From Clostridiales bacterium oral taxon 876 str. F0540 (GTDB lineage Bacteria; Bacillota; Clostridia; Clostridiales; Clostridiaceae), in contig KE993478.1 of assembly GCA_000466585.1 (NCBI GenBank), positions 26,379 through 90,378 on the forward strand: a DNA stretch of 64,000 nucleotides, read 5' to 3'. Shown piece by piece: positions 24,493-32,497 of the stretch. How positions within the stretch are numbered: the stretch's first letter is position 1; every line of letters begins with the position of its first letter. The position numbers and the translations under genes were made by a program. Under the pieces are notes generated by a model. The model saw only the letters and a program-made list of their open reading frames with translations, ran no database searches and had not been told where the DNA came from.

Positions 24493-26253
24493 ATGAAAAT
24501 TATCGTTAAAGATGGAAGTATTATTGAAGTTAATGAGGAAGAAGGAAGAAGGGCTTTAAGACACACAGCTGCACATATACTTGCTCAAGCTGTTAAAAGA
24601 CTTTATCCTGAGGTTAAGCTTACAATTGGACCTGCAATAGATAATGGATTTTATTATGATTTTGATATAGATAAACCGATAACTTTAGAAATGTTAAGCA
24701 GCATTGAAGAGGAAATGCAAAGGATAGTTAAGGAGAATTTAAAACTTGAAAGGTCTGTACTTTCAAGAGAAGAAGCACTAAAGCTTATGGAAGAAAAGGG
24801 TGAAAGCTACAAGGTTGAGCTTATAAATGATTTGCCTGAGGATGAGGAGCTTTCCTTCTTCAGGCAGGGAGAATTTATAGACCTTTGTGCAGGACCTCAT
24901 GTTTTATATACTTCTCAAGTTAAGGCTATAAAGCTGACTTCTGTGGCAGGAGCCTACTGGAGAGGCAGTGAAAAGAACAAGATGCTTCAAAGGGTATACG
25001 GAACTGCTTTTGCTAAGAAGAGCGAGCTTGAAGAATATTTAAATATGTTAGAAGAAGCTAAAAAAAGAGATCATAGAAAGTTAGGTAAGGAACTTAAATT
25101 GTTTGCACTTATGGAAGAAGGCCCTGGATTCCCATTCTTCCTTCCAAAAGGGGTAGTGTTAAAAAATATTTTGATAGATTATTGGAGAGAACTTCATAGA
25201 AAAGCTGGTTATGTTGAAATAGAAACTCCTATAATATTAAACAGACAGCTTTGGGAGACTTCAGGACATTGGCAGCACTATAAAGAAAATATGTACACTG
25301 TAAATATAGACGAAGAAGAATTTGCAATAAAGCCTATGAACTGCCCGGGCGGAATGCTTGTTTATAAATCTGAGACTCACTCCTACAGAGATTTGCCTAT
25401 TAGAGCGGGAGAGCTTGGAAGAGTTCATAGACATGAATTATCAGGTGCACTTCATGGACTTATGAGAGTTAGAGCATTTACTCAGGATGATGCACATATA
25501 TTCATGCTACCGGAACAGATAAAGGACGAAATAAAGGGAGTAGTTAAGCTTATAGATGAGGTTTATGGAAGATTTGGCTTTAAATATAAGGTAGAACTTT
25601 CAACTAGACCAGAAAACTCTATGGGAAGCGATGAGGATTGGAAAATGGCAGAAGCTTCTCTAGAAGGAGCACTTTTAGAAATGAATATGCCTTTTAAAAT
25701 AAACCCAGGTGATGGAGCTTTCTATGGACCTAAAATTGATTTTCATTTAGAGGACAGCTTAGGAAGAACTTGGCAGTGCGGAACAATTCAATTAGACTTT
25801 CAGCTTCCACAGCGTTTCGATTTAAACTACATCGGAAGAGATGGTGAAAAGCATAAACCAATAGTAATTCACAGAGTTATATTTGGAAGCATAGAACGCT
25901 TTATAGGAATTTTAATAGAGCACTTTGCAGGAAAATTCCCGATTTGGTTGTCTCCGGTTCAGGTTAAGGTTCTTTCTATATCAGAAAAGTATAATAGCTA
26001 TGCTGAAAGTGTAGTTAAAGCCTTAAAAGATAAAAATATAAGGGTAGAATTTGACGACAGAGCAGAAAAGATCGGCTTCAAAATTAGAGAAGCAAGAAAT
26101 GAAAGAGTTCCTTATATGATTATAGTAGGCGAAAAAGAGCAGCAGGATGGAAAAATTACTGTTAAGAATAATAAAAATGGTGAAGAGTTAAGTGCTGTGC
26201 TTTATGAATTTATTTCTAAGGTAAGAGAAGAGATAGAAAATAAAGTACTTTAG
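24493..26253 (+). CDS. thrS: Threonyl-tRNA synthetase lacking the TGS domain
   Basis: 586 residues, about 50 to 60 shorter than standard ThrS. The editing domain motif HTAAH (His24, His28) comes almost at once, and CAGPH (near residue 133) supplies the second editing pair, so the N-terminal TGS domain is missing but proofreading of Ser-tRNA(Thr) should remain. The class II catalytic core has the zinc ligands Cys in MNCPGGM, His in DDAHIF and His in IVIHRVIFGS. The C-terminal anticodon-binding domain begins near 490 (WLSPVQVKVLSI). AAGAAGGAGG precedes the ATG. Expression is under the T-box upstream. A second, full-length thrS elsewhere in the genome is possible. Confidence 0.95.
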   Translation: MKIIVKDGSIIEVNEEEGRRALRHTAAHILAQAVKRLYPEVKLTIGPAIDNGFYYDFDIDKPITLEMLSSIEEEMQRIVKENLKLERSVLSREEALKLMEEKGESYKVELINDLPEDEELSFFRQGEFIDLCAGPHVLYTSQVKAIKLTSVAGAYWRGSEKNKMLQRVYGTAFAKKSELEEYLNMLEEAKKRDHRKLGKELKLFALMEEGPGFPFFLPKGVVLKNILIDYWRELHRKAGYVEIETPIILNRQLWETSGHWQHYKENMYTVNIDEEEFAIKPMNCPGGMLVYKSETHSYRDLPIRAGELGRVHRHELSGALHGLMRVRAFTQDDAHIFMLPEQIKDEIKGVVKLIDEVYGRFGFKYKVELSTRPENSMGSDEDWKMAEASLEGALLEMNMPFKINPGDGAFYGPKIDFHLEDSLGRTWQCGTIQLDFQLPQRFDLNYIGRDGEKHKPIVIHRVIFGSIERFIGILIEHFAGKFPIWLSPVQVKVLSISEKYNSYAESVVKALKDKNIRVEFDDRAEKIGFKIREARNERVPYMIIVGEKEQQDGKITVKNNKNGEELSAVLYEFISKVREEIENKVL

Positions 26254-26270
26254 TACAAAATTGCATAAAT

Positions 26271-26306
26271 AGAGAGCAGGAGATAAATTACACTCCTGCT
26301 CTTTAT
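26271..26306 (+). terminator. Rho-independent terminator after thrS
   Basis: AGAGCAGGAG / CTCCTGCTCT, 10-bp perfect stem, followed by TTATTTATTT. Confidence 0.85.
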
Positions 26307-26422
26307 TTATTTATAAAGGCTATTATTTTATCAAATGAGCTGGTCCATATGGTAGCTTTTGAATAAATTTATATAACCGGCATAAGACTATAAATACAAA
26401 CTATATATGAAGGTGATAAGTT

Positions 26423-27511
26423 TTGAAGGTAGCAATAATGGGTGCAGGCTTATCTGGATTATGTTGTGCAATTATACTAGAACAAAATGGAATAGAGCCT
26501 GTAATCTTTGAAAAAAGAAATATATGCGGGGATAGATTTATTAATGGAGAAGCAATATTTAATATAACAAATAGACCTATTAATAACTGTTTGGATTATT
26601 TTAGAGACAGATATAATATAAATCTAAAACCTATCAGCGAAGTAAAGGAGATAACAATCTATTCCCCTAATTATCAAAGCAATCTTAGCGGGAATTTAGG
26701 CTATACAAACTATAGGGGGAGGCATAAGGATTCCTTTGAAAATCAGCTCTTTAATCAAGTAAAGTCTAAGATTATATTTAATTCAAATTATGATTATGAG
26801 GATTTAATAAAAGAATTTACTCATGTAGTATTGGCAACTGGCGATTCAGCTTATGCTTCAAAACTGAATAATTTTAAAACTGATTTAACTGTTAATTTAC
26901 GAGGTGCTACAGTAGAAGGAAACTTTGAATTAAGTCATATTTTATCCTGGTATAATAATGAGTTCTCACCAAAAGGTTACTCCTATCTCATACCACTTAA
27001 TGAAAGGGAAGCCAATATTTCAATAGGATATCCAGTTTATGAGGATACTAAGAAATATAAGATTGATGACTTATGGGATAAGTTCTATAAGCGTGCTCAA
27101 AAAGACACAGTGCAAAAGCTTAGTATTATTGATAGATTCGAAGTGGAAAAATACATAATTGGTATCTGTCATAAAGCTAAGCTCAATAGTACTTATTTTA
27201 TCGGAAATTGTTTTGGAGCTATTTCTCCTGGTTTTGGACTTGGTCAATTTGTTTCTGTGTTGACCGGGATATATGCTGCTTATGATATATGCGGCAAGGG
27301 AGATTATGAGGAGCTTGTTGTTCCTCTGCGTGAGGATTATGAAAATTCTTTAGTCTTTAGAAGAAGATTAGAAAAGTTAAGCAACCATCAGTTGGATTTC
27401 CTTATTGGAGGCATAAATGATAAGCTTACAAGTAAAATGTTTAGTGATGATACTGAAATTGATTTCTTTAAAATAGCAAGTAAATTATTAAAGCCATTTA
27501 CAAAGCTATAG
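26423..27511 (+). CDS. FAD-dependent oxidoreductase (geranylgeranyl-reductase-like)
   Basis: 362 residues from a TTG start (AAGGTGATAAG upstream). The N-terminus has a dinucleotide-binding loop GAGLSG (residues 7-12) and an acidic strand end (VIFEKRNICG), then an ATGDS second FAD motif near residue 147 and FIGNCFGAISPGFGLGQFVS near 260, the arrangement of group A flavoprotein monooxygenases and geranylgeranyl reductases. The substrate is unknown; no isoprenoid genes adjoin. The protein carries no membrane helix. Monocistronic. Confidence 0.7.
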   Translation: MKVAIMGAGLSGLCCAIILEQNGIEPVIFEKRNICGDRFINGEAIFNITNRPINNCLDYFRDRYNINLKPISEVKEITIYSPNYQSNLSGNLGYTNYRGRHKDSFENQLFNQVKSKIIFNSNYDYEDLIKEFTHVVLATGDSAYASKLNNFKTDLTVNLRGATVEGNFELSHILSWYNNEFSPKGYSYLIPLNEREANISIGYPVYEDTKKYKIDDLWDKFYKRAQKDTVQKLSIIDRFEVEKYIIGICHKAKLNSTYFIGNCFGAISPGFGLGQFVSVLTGIYAAYDICGKGDYEELVVPLREDYENSLVFRRRLEKLSNHQLDFLIGGINDKLTSKMFSDDTEIDFFKIASKLLKPFTKL

Positions 27512-27788
27512 TATTCTTATTTTTCTTTATACTTCGACTACATTAGTAGGCACTTATAAGCCCCTTCAGAAGATATAATTAAAAGTACAGCAGGAAAAAA
27601 TAACTATAACTATTCTTTACCTTGTAAGCTATAGGATAAATATGGGATAATTTACTTGACCGGTTAGTTTGGTAGTAAAGGGGTTGATAATTTTGATCAT
27701 ATTTAAGAGGTGGCTTAAAGCCTAAGGAATGTGAGGAGGTTATAAAAAACCTCCTCTTTATAGAGAATTTTGAAAGAGGTGGAAAAGA
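27512..27788. other. Intergenic region with a short terminator-like hairpin
   Basis: It holds a GAGGAGGTT / AACCTCCTC hairpin (27733-27756) with a weak T-tail, just before the ribosome site of the small ORF at 27789. A possible 13-codon leader ORF starting TTG near 27691 ends before the hairpin, which would fit an attenuator, but the reading is speculative. Confidence 0.3.
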
Positions 27789-27977
27789 ATGGTTGACATG
27801 AATAACATGTTTTTGTATTATATAGTTAGTGGTAAATTATTTAGAAGAGATAATCAGATGAAAGGAGTATTAAATAATGAATCTAAGAGTAGAGGTATTA
27901 ATTCAATAACTAAATATCGGCGAGGCACAACAGGCGCATTAGACGTTTTATTGGTGCATTTATTCGCAAAGCATTAA
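27789..27977 (+). CDS. Possible small protein, or decayed gene fragment
   Basis: A 62-residue reading frame with a good ribosome site (AGAGGTGG, six bases before the ATG). The sequence shows no recognisable domain and an odd composition (YRRGTTGALDVLLVHLFAKH at the end). Within it, in another frame, a second ATG at 27877 has an even better site (AAAGGAG, nine bases) but stops after ten codons. Two competing starts and early stops suggest a frameshifted remnant, or a very small peptide gene. Low confidence. Confidence 0.3.
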   Translation: MVDMNNMFLYYIVSGKLFRRDNQMKGVLNNESKSRGINSITKYRRGTTGALDVLLVHLFAKH

Positions 27978-28022
27978 TTATCATCTGAATTTTCATAAAT
28001 ATAATAGGTTACGTGAAAATAG

Positions 28023-28043
28023 CAGGGGAGAGCCTGTTTTTTT
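28023..28043 (+). terminator. Terminator hairpin
   Basis: CAGG-GGAGAG-CCTG with seven T, the first of two adjacent hairpins before the CD3324-like gene. Confidence 0.55.
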
Positions 28044-28060
28044 ATTGCCTTTTTATAGGA

Positions 28061-28091
28061 CCCGCGGATGGTTATCCTCCGCGGGCTTTTT
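28061..28091 (+). terminator. Strong terminator
   Basis: CCCGCGGA (28061-28068) / TCCGCGGG (28078-28085), GC-rich, followed by CTTTTT. It isolates the next operon from upstream transcription. Confidence 0.85.
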
Positions 28092-28124
28092 ATATTATTT
28101 AATAAATCGAAAGGAGATGTAGAA

Positions 28125-28235
28125 ATGATTATTAAGGTTTTTAATGAAGATGAATCAGTAGAATTTAAAGTTTCCGGGAGGGCTAATAAATGCAGTATAG
28201 AAATGGGAAAGAAATATTACCGGCGGAGCTTTTAA
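28125..28235 (+). CDS. Small ORF overlapping the CD3324-like gene
   Basis: 36 codons from ATG 28125 with an excellent ribosome site (AAAGGAG). It begins MIIKVFNEDESVEFKVSGRA and ends RRSF. Its last 46 bases overlap the start of the next gene in a different frame, as in translationally coupled pairs. No homology recognised. It may be a leader peptide or a truncated gene. Confidence 0.4.
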   Translation: MIIKVFNEDESVEFKVSGRANKCSIEMGKKYYRRSF

Positions 28236-28501
28236 TAGAGCTTCAAAAATATATTCAAGGTGAATTGATATATATACCTAGAGAAGAAACCACAAGGAAA
28301 GCTTGGGGAGAAACCAACGGAACTAGGGAAAATATAAGAAGAAGAAATAATGAGATATATACGTTTTATAAGGAAGGCTGTACAGTAAGTGAATTAATGG
28401 GCATGTATAACCTATCTGAAGATAGTATAAGGAAAATTATAAACAAGGTTAATAAAGATATAAAAAGCTGCAATAGAGATAGAGAACTTGCTGCAGTATA
28501 A
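28190..28501 (+). CDS. CD3324-family (Mor-like) HTH protein
   Basis: A 103-residue protein. The N-terminal part EILPAELLIELQKYIQGELIYIP and TRKAWGETNGTRENIRRRNNEIYTFYKEG are characteristic of the CD3324 family of clostridial proteins related to the Mor/C activators of phage Mu. The C-terminal helix-turn-helix is TVSELMGMYNLSEDSIRKIINKV. GGGAGG precedes the ATG. It probably binds DNA; target unknown. It may be cotranslated with the overlapping small ORF upstream. Confidence 0.78.
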   Translation: MQYRNGKEILPAELLIELQKYIQGELIYIPREETTRKAWGETNGTRENIRRRNNEIYTFYKEGCTVSELMGMYNLSEDSIRKIINKVNKDIKSCNRDRELAAV

Positions 28502-28517
28502 GTTTATTTATAAATAA

Positions 28518-28574
28518 AAATAGCTGCTCTTAAAATACGCTAAATTTAGGTGTTTTAAGAGCAGCTATTTTTTA
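28518..28574 (+). terminator. Long terminator hairpin, copy 4 of the palindromic repeat family
   Basis: AAATAGCTGCTCTTAAAA (28518-28535) pairs perfectly with TTTTAAGAGCAGCTATTT (28553-28570), then TTT. Its interior CGCTAAATTTAGGTG aligns with the repeat at 1260, but with a complete stem. Confidence 0.88.
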
Positions 28575-28695
28575 TGAATTTGTTTAGTTTATTCAAAGTT
28601 TGTCCATACTAAAATAGTGTAACAAATCATATAGCTGTTACATACTATAATTAGAGAATTTTATAAGGAAACTTTTGAATAGATGGGGTGGAAAT

Positions 28696-28884
28696 ATGAT
28701 GGAACTAAATAATAATGAAAAAGATTTAATCGACAGAGGAACAAGAGCGTTAATTGAAGAACTTGGATATTCAGGCTTTTTAAAGTATATATCCAGGGTT
28801 CAGATATGTAACGGAAATTACTTTAGACCTCAGGAAGTTGTTTACAAAGATATAGCAGCAGATAAAGAAATAAGACAAGGATAG
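28696..28884 (+). CDS. Small hypothetical protein
   Basis: 62 residues from ATG 28696 (or 28699), preceded by GGGGTGG. The sequence LIDRGTRALIEELGYSGFLKYISR resembles the short 'A(x)EEL-G-x-x-G-x-x-(K/R)-(F/Y)-(I/L)' helical proteins often annotated as antitoxin-like, but no toxin gene lies next to it. The following YFRPQEVVYKDIAADKEIRQG is charged. Function unknown. Confidence 0.5.
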   Translation: MMELNNNEKDLIDRGTRALIEELGYSGFLKYISRVQICNGNYFRPQEVVYKDIAADKEIRQG

Positions 28885-29002
28885 TTAGGCCTATCCTTTT
28901 TTCGATTAAATTAGAAATAATGCTGTCGAATAGGCATAGAAACAAATTATTTACATCTTACAAACTAATTGGTAAAATTTGGTTAAGGGTGAGGTGATAA
29001 AT

Positions 29003-29167
29003 ATGTGGTTTGATGCAAGGACTTGGATGATTATCCTTACGGTGGGAATGTTTATAGTCATTCCTATGGTAGTTATTATATTTTCATTAATGGTTGCAGC
29101 TGGACGAAGCAGCAGAATGCTGGAAAAATATATGGCAGAGGAAACTCTCAAAGAAATACATAAATAA
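29003..29167 (+). CDS. Small membrane protein
   Basis: 54 residues from ATG 29003 (GAGGTGATAAAT upstream; the earlier TTG at 28979 lies before that site). One membrane helix, WMIILTVGMFIVIPMVVIIF and SLMVAAG, then a basic cytoplasmic tail ending MAEETLKEIHK. No family recognised. A terminator follows at once. Confidence 0.55.
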   Translation: MWFDARTWMIILTVGMFIVIPMVVIIFSLMVAAGRSSRMLEKYMAEETLKEIHK

Positions 29168-29184
29168 TGTTTTATAGTTAATAA

Positions 29185-29222
29185 CCCAACAGCTAAATTA
29201 TATTTGGTTGTTGGGCTTTATT
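29185..29222 (+). terminator. Probable terminator
   Basis: CCCAACA / TGTTGGG with a 17-base loop, then CTTTATTTATATTT. It lies between two convergent genes. Confidence 0.6.
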
Positions 29223-29227
29223 TATAT

Positions 29228-29941
29228 TTATTTAATTGAAGGTAATTCTTTAACAAAATTATAGAAGTCTTTATAATTTCCTTCATAGTCAGATATAATT
29301 TCTTCGTTAGTTCTGTGGAGAAGGCAATCAGTGATTAAAAAAGTTTTTATTCCAAGCTTTGAAGCTATTAAATCCTCCTGAACATCATTTCCAATCATCA
29401 TACATTCTTCAGGTTTCTTATTAATTTCACTTAAAATTTCCTCATAGTATTTTATTTGAGGCTTGCAATAATGATTTTTTTCATAGTGGGTAATATATTT
29501 AAACTCAGAAGGCTTAAAACCTGCCCATTCTATTCGGTGATGTATTGCCTTTAAAGGGAAAAGAGGATTAGTAGCTATAACTAGTTCATAGCCTTTTTCC
29601 TTTAGTAAATTTACGCATTTCTTCATAAATTCATTTGGACGTACAGCCTCTTTGGCTTTTAAAAATTCTGTATCGTAAAATTTATCGAAGCGCTCTTTAT
29701 AAATATCTATGTCACCTGTAATTCTATTATTAAAGTCCTCCATGAATACTTCTTCATTAGTCCTGTATTCAACATTCGAAACCATGGCTTTTGTGGATGT
29801 CCATATATTATTTACTAAGTCTTTAGGAGATATTAAGTCACCTAGATATGTTGACATAGCACCGAAATAAAGCTTTTCAAAGGCGTCCATATCCATTGGA
29901 AGAAGAGTGCCATCAAGATCAAAAAGTATTGTATTTAACAT
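29228..29941 (-). CDS. HAD-superfamily hydrolase
   Basis: 237 residues with HAD motif I at the N-terminus (ILFDLDGTLLPMD; nucleophile Asp8), motif II near 119 (LVIATNP), motif III Lys in HYCKPQIKYYEEI and motif IV with GNDVQEDLIASKLG, where the Asp residues bind Mg2+. A large helical cap between I and II makes it subclass I. It is a phosphatase or phosphonatase of unknown substrate. AAGGAGG precedes the ATG. Single gene. Confidence 0.85.
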   Translation of the reverse strand: MLNTILFDLDGTLLPMDMDAFEKLYFGAMSTYLGDLISPKDLVNNIWTSTKAMVSNVEYRTNEEVFMEDFNNRITGDIDIYKERFDKFYDTEFLKAKEAVRPNEFMKKCVNLLKEKGYELVIATNPLFPLKAIHHRIEWAGFKPSEFKYITHYEKNHYCKPQIKYYEEILSEINKKPEECMMIGNDVQEDLIASKLGIKTFLITDCLLHRTNEEIISDYEGNYKDFYNFVKELPSIK

Positions 29942-30076
29942 TATTAAGTCTTTGCCTCCTTGAAGTTAAAAAATAATAAGTATATTTTATCATAATATTT
30001 AGATATAAAACTATGTCTATATAAAAATATGAAACTATAAAAATATTTAAATATTTACTTGTATAATGCGCATTCT

Positions 30077-30118
30077 AATAAGAAACAAATATAATAAGAA
30101 ACAAATATAATAAGAAAT
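30077..30118 (+). repeat. Short tandem repeat, period 16
   Basis: AATAAGAAACAAATAT starts at 30077, 30093 and (partial) 30109, running into the start codon region of the next gene. Probably a slippage product; copy number could vary between strains. Confidence 0.7.
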
Positions 30119-30158
30119 GAAATTATTTCTAATGTCAGTATTAGATTGGATGGAAGTT

Positions 30159-30803
30159 ATGCTTAAGAAAAAAATATTATGTACGCTGCTTTTGATAATG
30201 CTTTCATGTTCTGCTTTTGTTTATAATATTAGCGAAGATAAGAATAAAAGAGATAAAGCCTCAGAAGAAGTAGTTCAAAAAACTGCTTTAGCAGGAAAAG
30301 TAAATAAAGAAACCAAGCCTGCTGCAGGTCATATAAATTCAAGAAAACAATCAAGTATCCAAGTTTCTCTTTATAATTATATGGCTAGTAAAGCAAATCA
30401 AAATTCCGTTAATGCGTCTGCAAGAAAGTTAAATGGAGGTAGAAGACATAATACTTGCGTTTATTTTGCCTGTGAATCTTTAAGAAGATCGGGAGTTAGG
30501 GTGCCAAAGAACATCTCAAACACAAAGCAGTTTATTGGATACCTTAAAGCAAACGAATGGAAGGTAAATTATAATCTTTCTGAACTTAAACCGGGAGATT
30601 TATGTTTTACAACAAATAATTCTACGGGGTGGCCGTCTCACGTATATATTTTTATGGCTTGGGCTAAAAAGGGAAGTATGGATTCAGCATATATAGTCGA
30701 TAATCAAGCCCATGACTATAACGGTAATGTTTATCATATAAGAAATGTAAAGAAGAAGTTAAAGGATAAGGATGCAACAAGATTTTTCATGTATAAGCCT
30801 TAG
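30159..30803 (+). CDS. Exported CHAP/NlpC-like cysteine hydrolase of unknown specificity
   Basis: 214 residues from ATG 30159; upstream in-frame ATGs at 30117 and 30150 are also possible since no site is strong. An N-terminal hydrophobic signal or anchor (KKKILCTLLLIMLSCSAFVY) precedes a basic linker. The C-terminal domain has the pattern of a papain-like amidase: catalytic Cys in HNTCVYFACESLRRSG, a GDLCF strand, and catalytic His in GWPSHVYIFMAW, then VDNQ. It may cut peptidoglycan peptides. The 16-base tandem repeat lies directly upstream. Confidence 0.65.
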   Translation: MLKKKILCTLLLIMLSCSAFVYNISEDKNKRDKASEEVVQKTALAGKVNKETKPAAGHINSRKQSSIQVSLYNYMASKANQNSVNASARKLNGGRRHNTCVYFACESLRRSGVRVPKNISNTKQFIGYLKANEWKVNYNLSELKPGDLCFTTNNSTGWPSHVYIFMAWAKKGSMDSAYIVDNQAHDYNGNVYHIRNVKKKLKDKDATRFFMYKP

Positions 30804-30808
30804 CATAA

Positions 30809-30838
30809 AAAAAGAAGGAGAAATACTCCTTCTTTTTA
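30809..30838. terminator. Bidirectional terminator
   Basis: AAAAAGAAGGAG / CTCCTTCTTTTT, 12-bp stem with a five-base loop, between the hydrolase gene and murC. Confidence 0.88.
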
Positions 30839-32212
30839 AGCGTCAAGATACATCTCGCCAACTTTATATACGTCTCCAGCACCTACTGTTAATAGCAAAT
30901 CTCCATCCTCAAGGTTAGCTTTCAGATAATTTACTATTTCTTCGAAGCTGTGAAGGTTTTTGCAGCTTAAGCCTTGTTCTCTAATCTTATCTCCAAGCAT
31001 ATCAGAACTTACAGCTTTGGTAAACTTCTCTCTGGCAGCATAAATATCAGCTAATATTATTTCATCAGCATTAAAGAACGAATGTACAAAATCATCAAAC
31101 AAAGTTAATGTTCTTGTATAAGTATGAGGCTGGAATATGCAGAAAATTCTTTTATGGGGATAATTTTTGGCTGCCTCAAGAAAGGCTTTTATTTCAGTTG
31201 GATGATGAGCATAATCATCTATAACTGTAACTCCGTTTTTAACCCCTTTTAATTCAAATCTTCTATGAGTTCCAAAGAAACTAGCTAAGCCATCTATTAT
31301 GTAGTTGTTGTCAACCTTAAGACTTAAAGCTACACAAATACTTGCTAGTGCATTAAGCACATTATGCTTTCCTGGAACATTTAAATTTGCTGTAAATAAT
31401 TTTTCTGCATTCCTGTAAACATCGAAAGAAGCACAAGCTTTATCATTATAACTTATGTTTTTTGCGGTTATTTCACCTGAATTTATACCATAGGTTAATA
31501 GATTGCAGTCAGCATGCTCAATTACAGCTTTTAATCTGTCATCTTCCGCATAAGCTACTAAATAACCATCCTTTGGTATTAGTTTTACAAATTCAATAAA
31601 GGTTTCTTGTATATGATCTATATTTCTGTAGAAATCTAAATGGTCTGCTTCTACGTTTAATATAACACCTATATAGGGGAAAAATTTTAAGAATGATGCC
31701 TTATATTCACAAGCTTCAGTAATAAAATATTCACTTTTACCTGTTTTTACATTCCCATTTATTGCGTCAAGTTCTCCTCCTACCAGTATTGTAGGATCTA
31801 GATCTGCCTCTAAAAATATGTGAGATACCATTGAGGTTGTTGTAGTTTTACCATGGGTTCCTGAAATAGCTACATTATATTTGTGTCCTTTCATTATCTG
31901 GCCCAAAAATTCTGCTCTATCCATGGTTGGTATTTTTAATTCTTTTGCTCTTAAAAGCTCTGGGTTATCTTCAGAAACTGCTGCAGTATATACTGCTAAG
32001 TCGACGTCATTAATATTCTTTTCATCATGACCAATAAAAATCTCTGCACCCTGTCTGCTCAACTTCTCAACTATGGCAGAATTCTTCATATCTGAGCCGG
32101 AAACCTTAAAGCCATTTTCAAGCAGAATTTCTGCAAGACCGCTCATACTGATTCCGCCAATACCTATAAAGTGTATCTTTTTATGTTTATCCTCTAAAAA
32201 ATCGAATGACAA
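30836..32212 (-). CDS. murC: UDP-N-acetylmuramate--L-alanine ligase
   Basis: 458 residues, normal length. The enzyme adds L-Ala to UDP-MurNAc with ATP in the cytoplasm, the first peptide step of peptidoglycan synthesis. The UDP-binding N-domain has GIGGISMSGLAEIL and SDMKNSA; the ATP P-loop is SGTHGKTTTT (near residue 113); the central domain contains EACEYKASFL and VEADHLDFY; the C-terminal domain has GTHRRFE, VIDDYAHHPTEIKAFL and FQPHTYTRT. The start is TTG with AAGGAG ahead of it. It is divergent from purR, a clostridial arrangement. Confidence 0.97.
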   Translation of the reverse strand: MSFDFLEDKHKKIHFIGIGGISMSGLAEILLENGFKVSGSDMKNSAIVEKLSRQGAEIFIGHDEKNINDVDLAVYTAAVSEDNPELLRAKELKIPTMDRAEFLGQIMKGHKYNVAISGTHGKTTTTSMVSHIFLEADLDPTILVGGELDAINGNVKTGKSEYFITEACEYKASFLKFFPYIGVILNVEADHLDFYRNIDHIQETFIEFVKLIPKDGYLVAYAEDDRLKAVIEHADCNLLTYGINSGEITAKNISYNDKACASFDVYRNAEKLFTANLNVPGKHNVLNALASICVALSLKVDNNYIIDGLASFFGTHRRFELKGVKNGVTVIDDYAHHPTEIKAFLEAAKNYPHKRIFCIFQPHTYTRTLTLFDDFVHSFFNADEIILADIYAAREKFTKAVSSDMLGDKIREQGLSCKNLHSFEEIVNYLKANLEDGDLLLTVGAGDVYKVGEMYLDA

Positions 32213-32497
32213 AATATCAACTCCTTAATTAAATCCACTCTATTATATCATTATATACAAAATTACGGAAAAGCAACACCCAAGGGGTAATAATATTTGT
32301 TCAAACTATAAGCGGATTGCAAAGAAAAATGACCGAAATATATTGAATAAATCTCTAAGAACTTTAAAAAAGGACGTTGGGTATTTTTAAGCATGATTTT
32401 ATTAACTGTTGATAATATTTTTGAAATGGAATACAATATGAATAATAAGTTAAAATACTATGTGGAAAGTTCGTATTATTTTGTATAGGGTGGTAAA

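Noticed and set aside
27655..27680. TetR-type operator (TTGACCGGTTAG)
   Set aside because: Only one half looks right, and no regulator or regulated gene adjoins.
30077..30118. Short CRISPR-like repeat
   Set aside because: Units are directly joined with no spacers and only 16 bases long.
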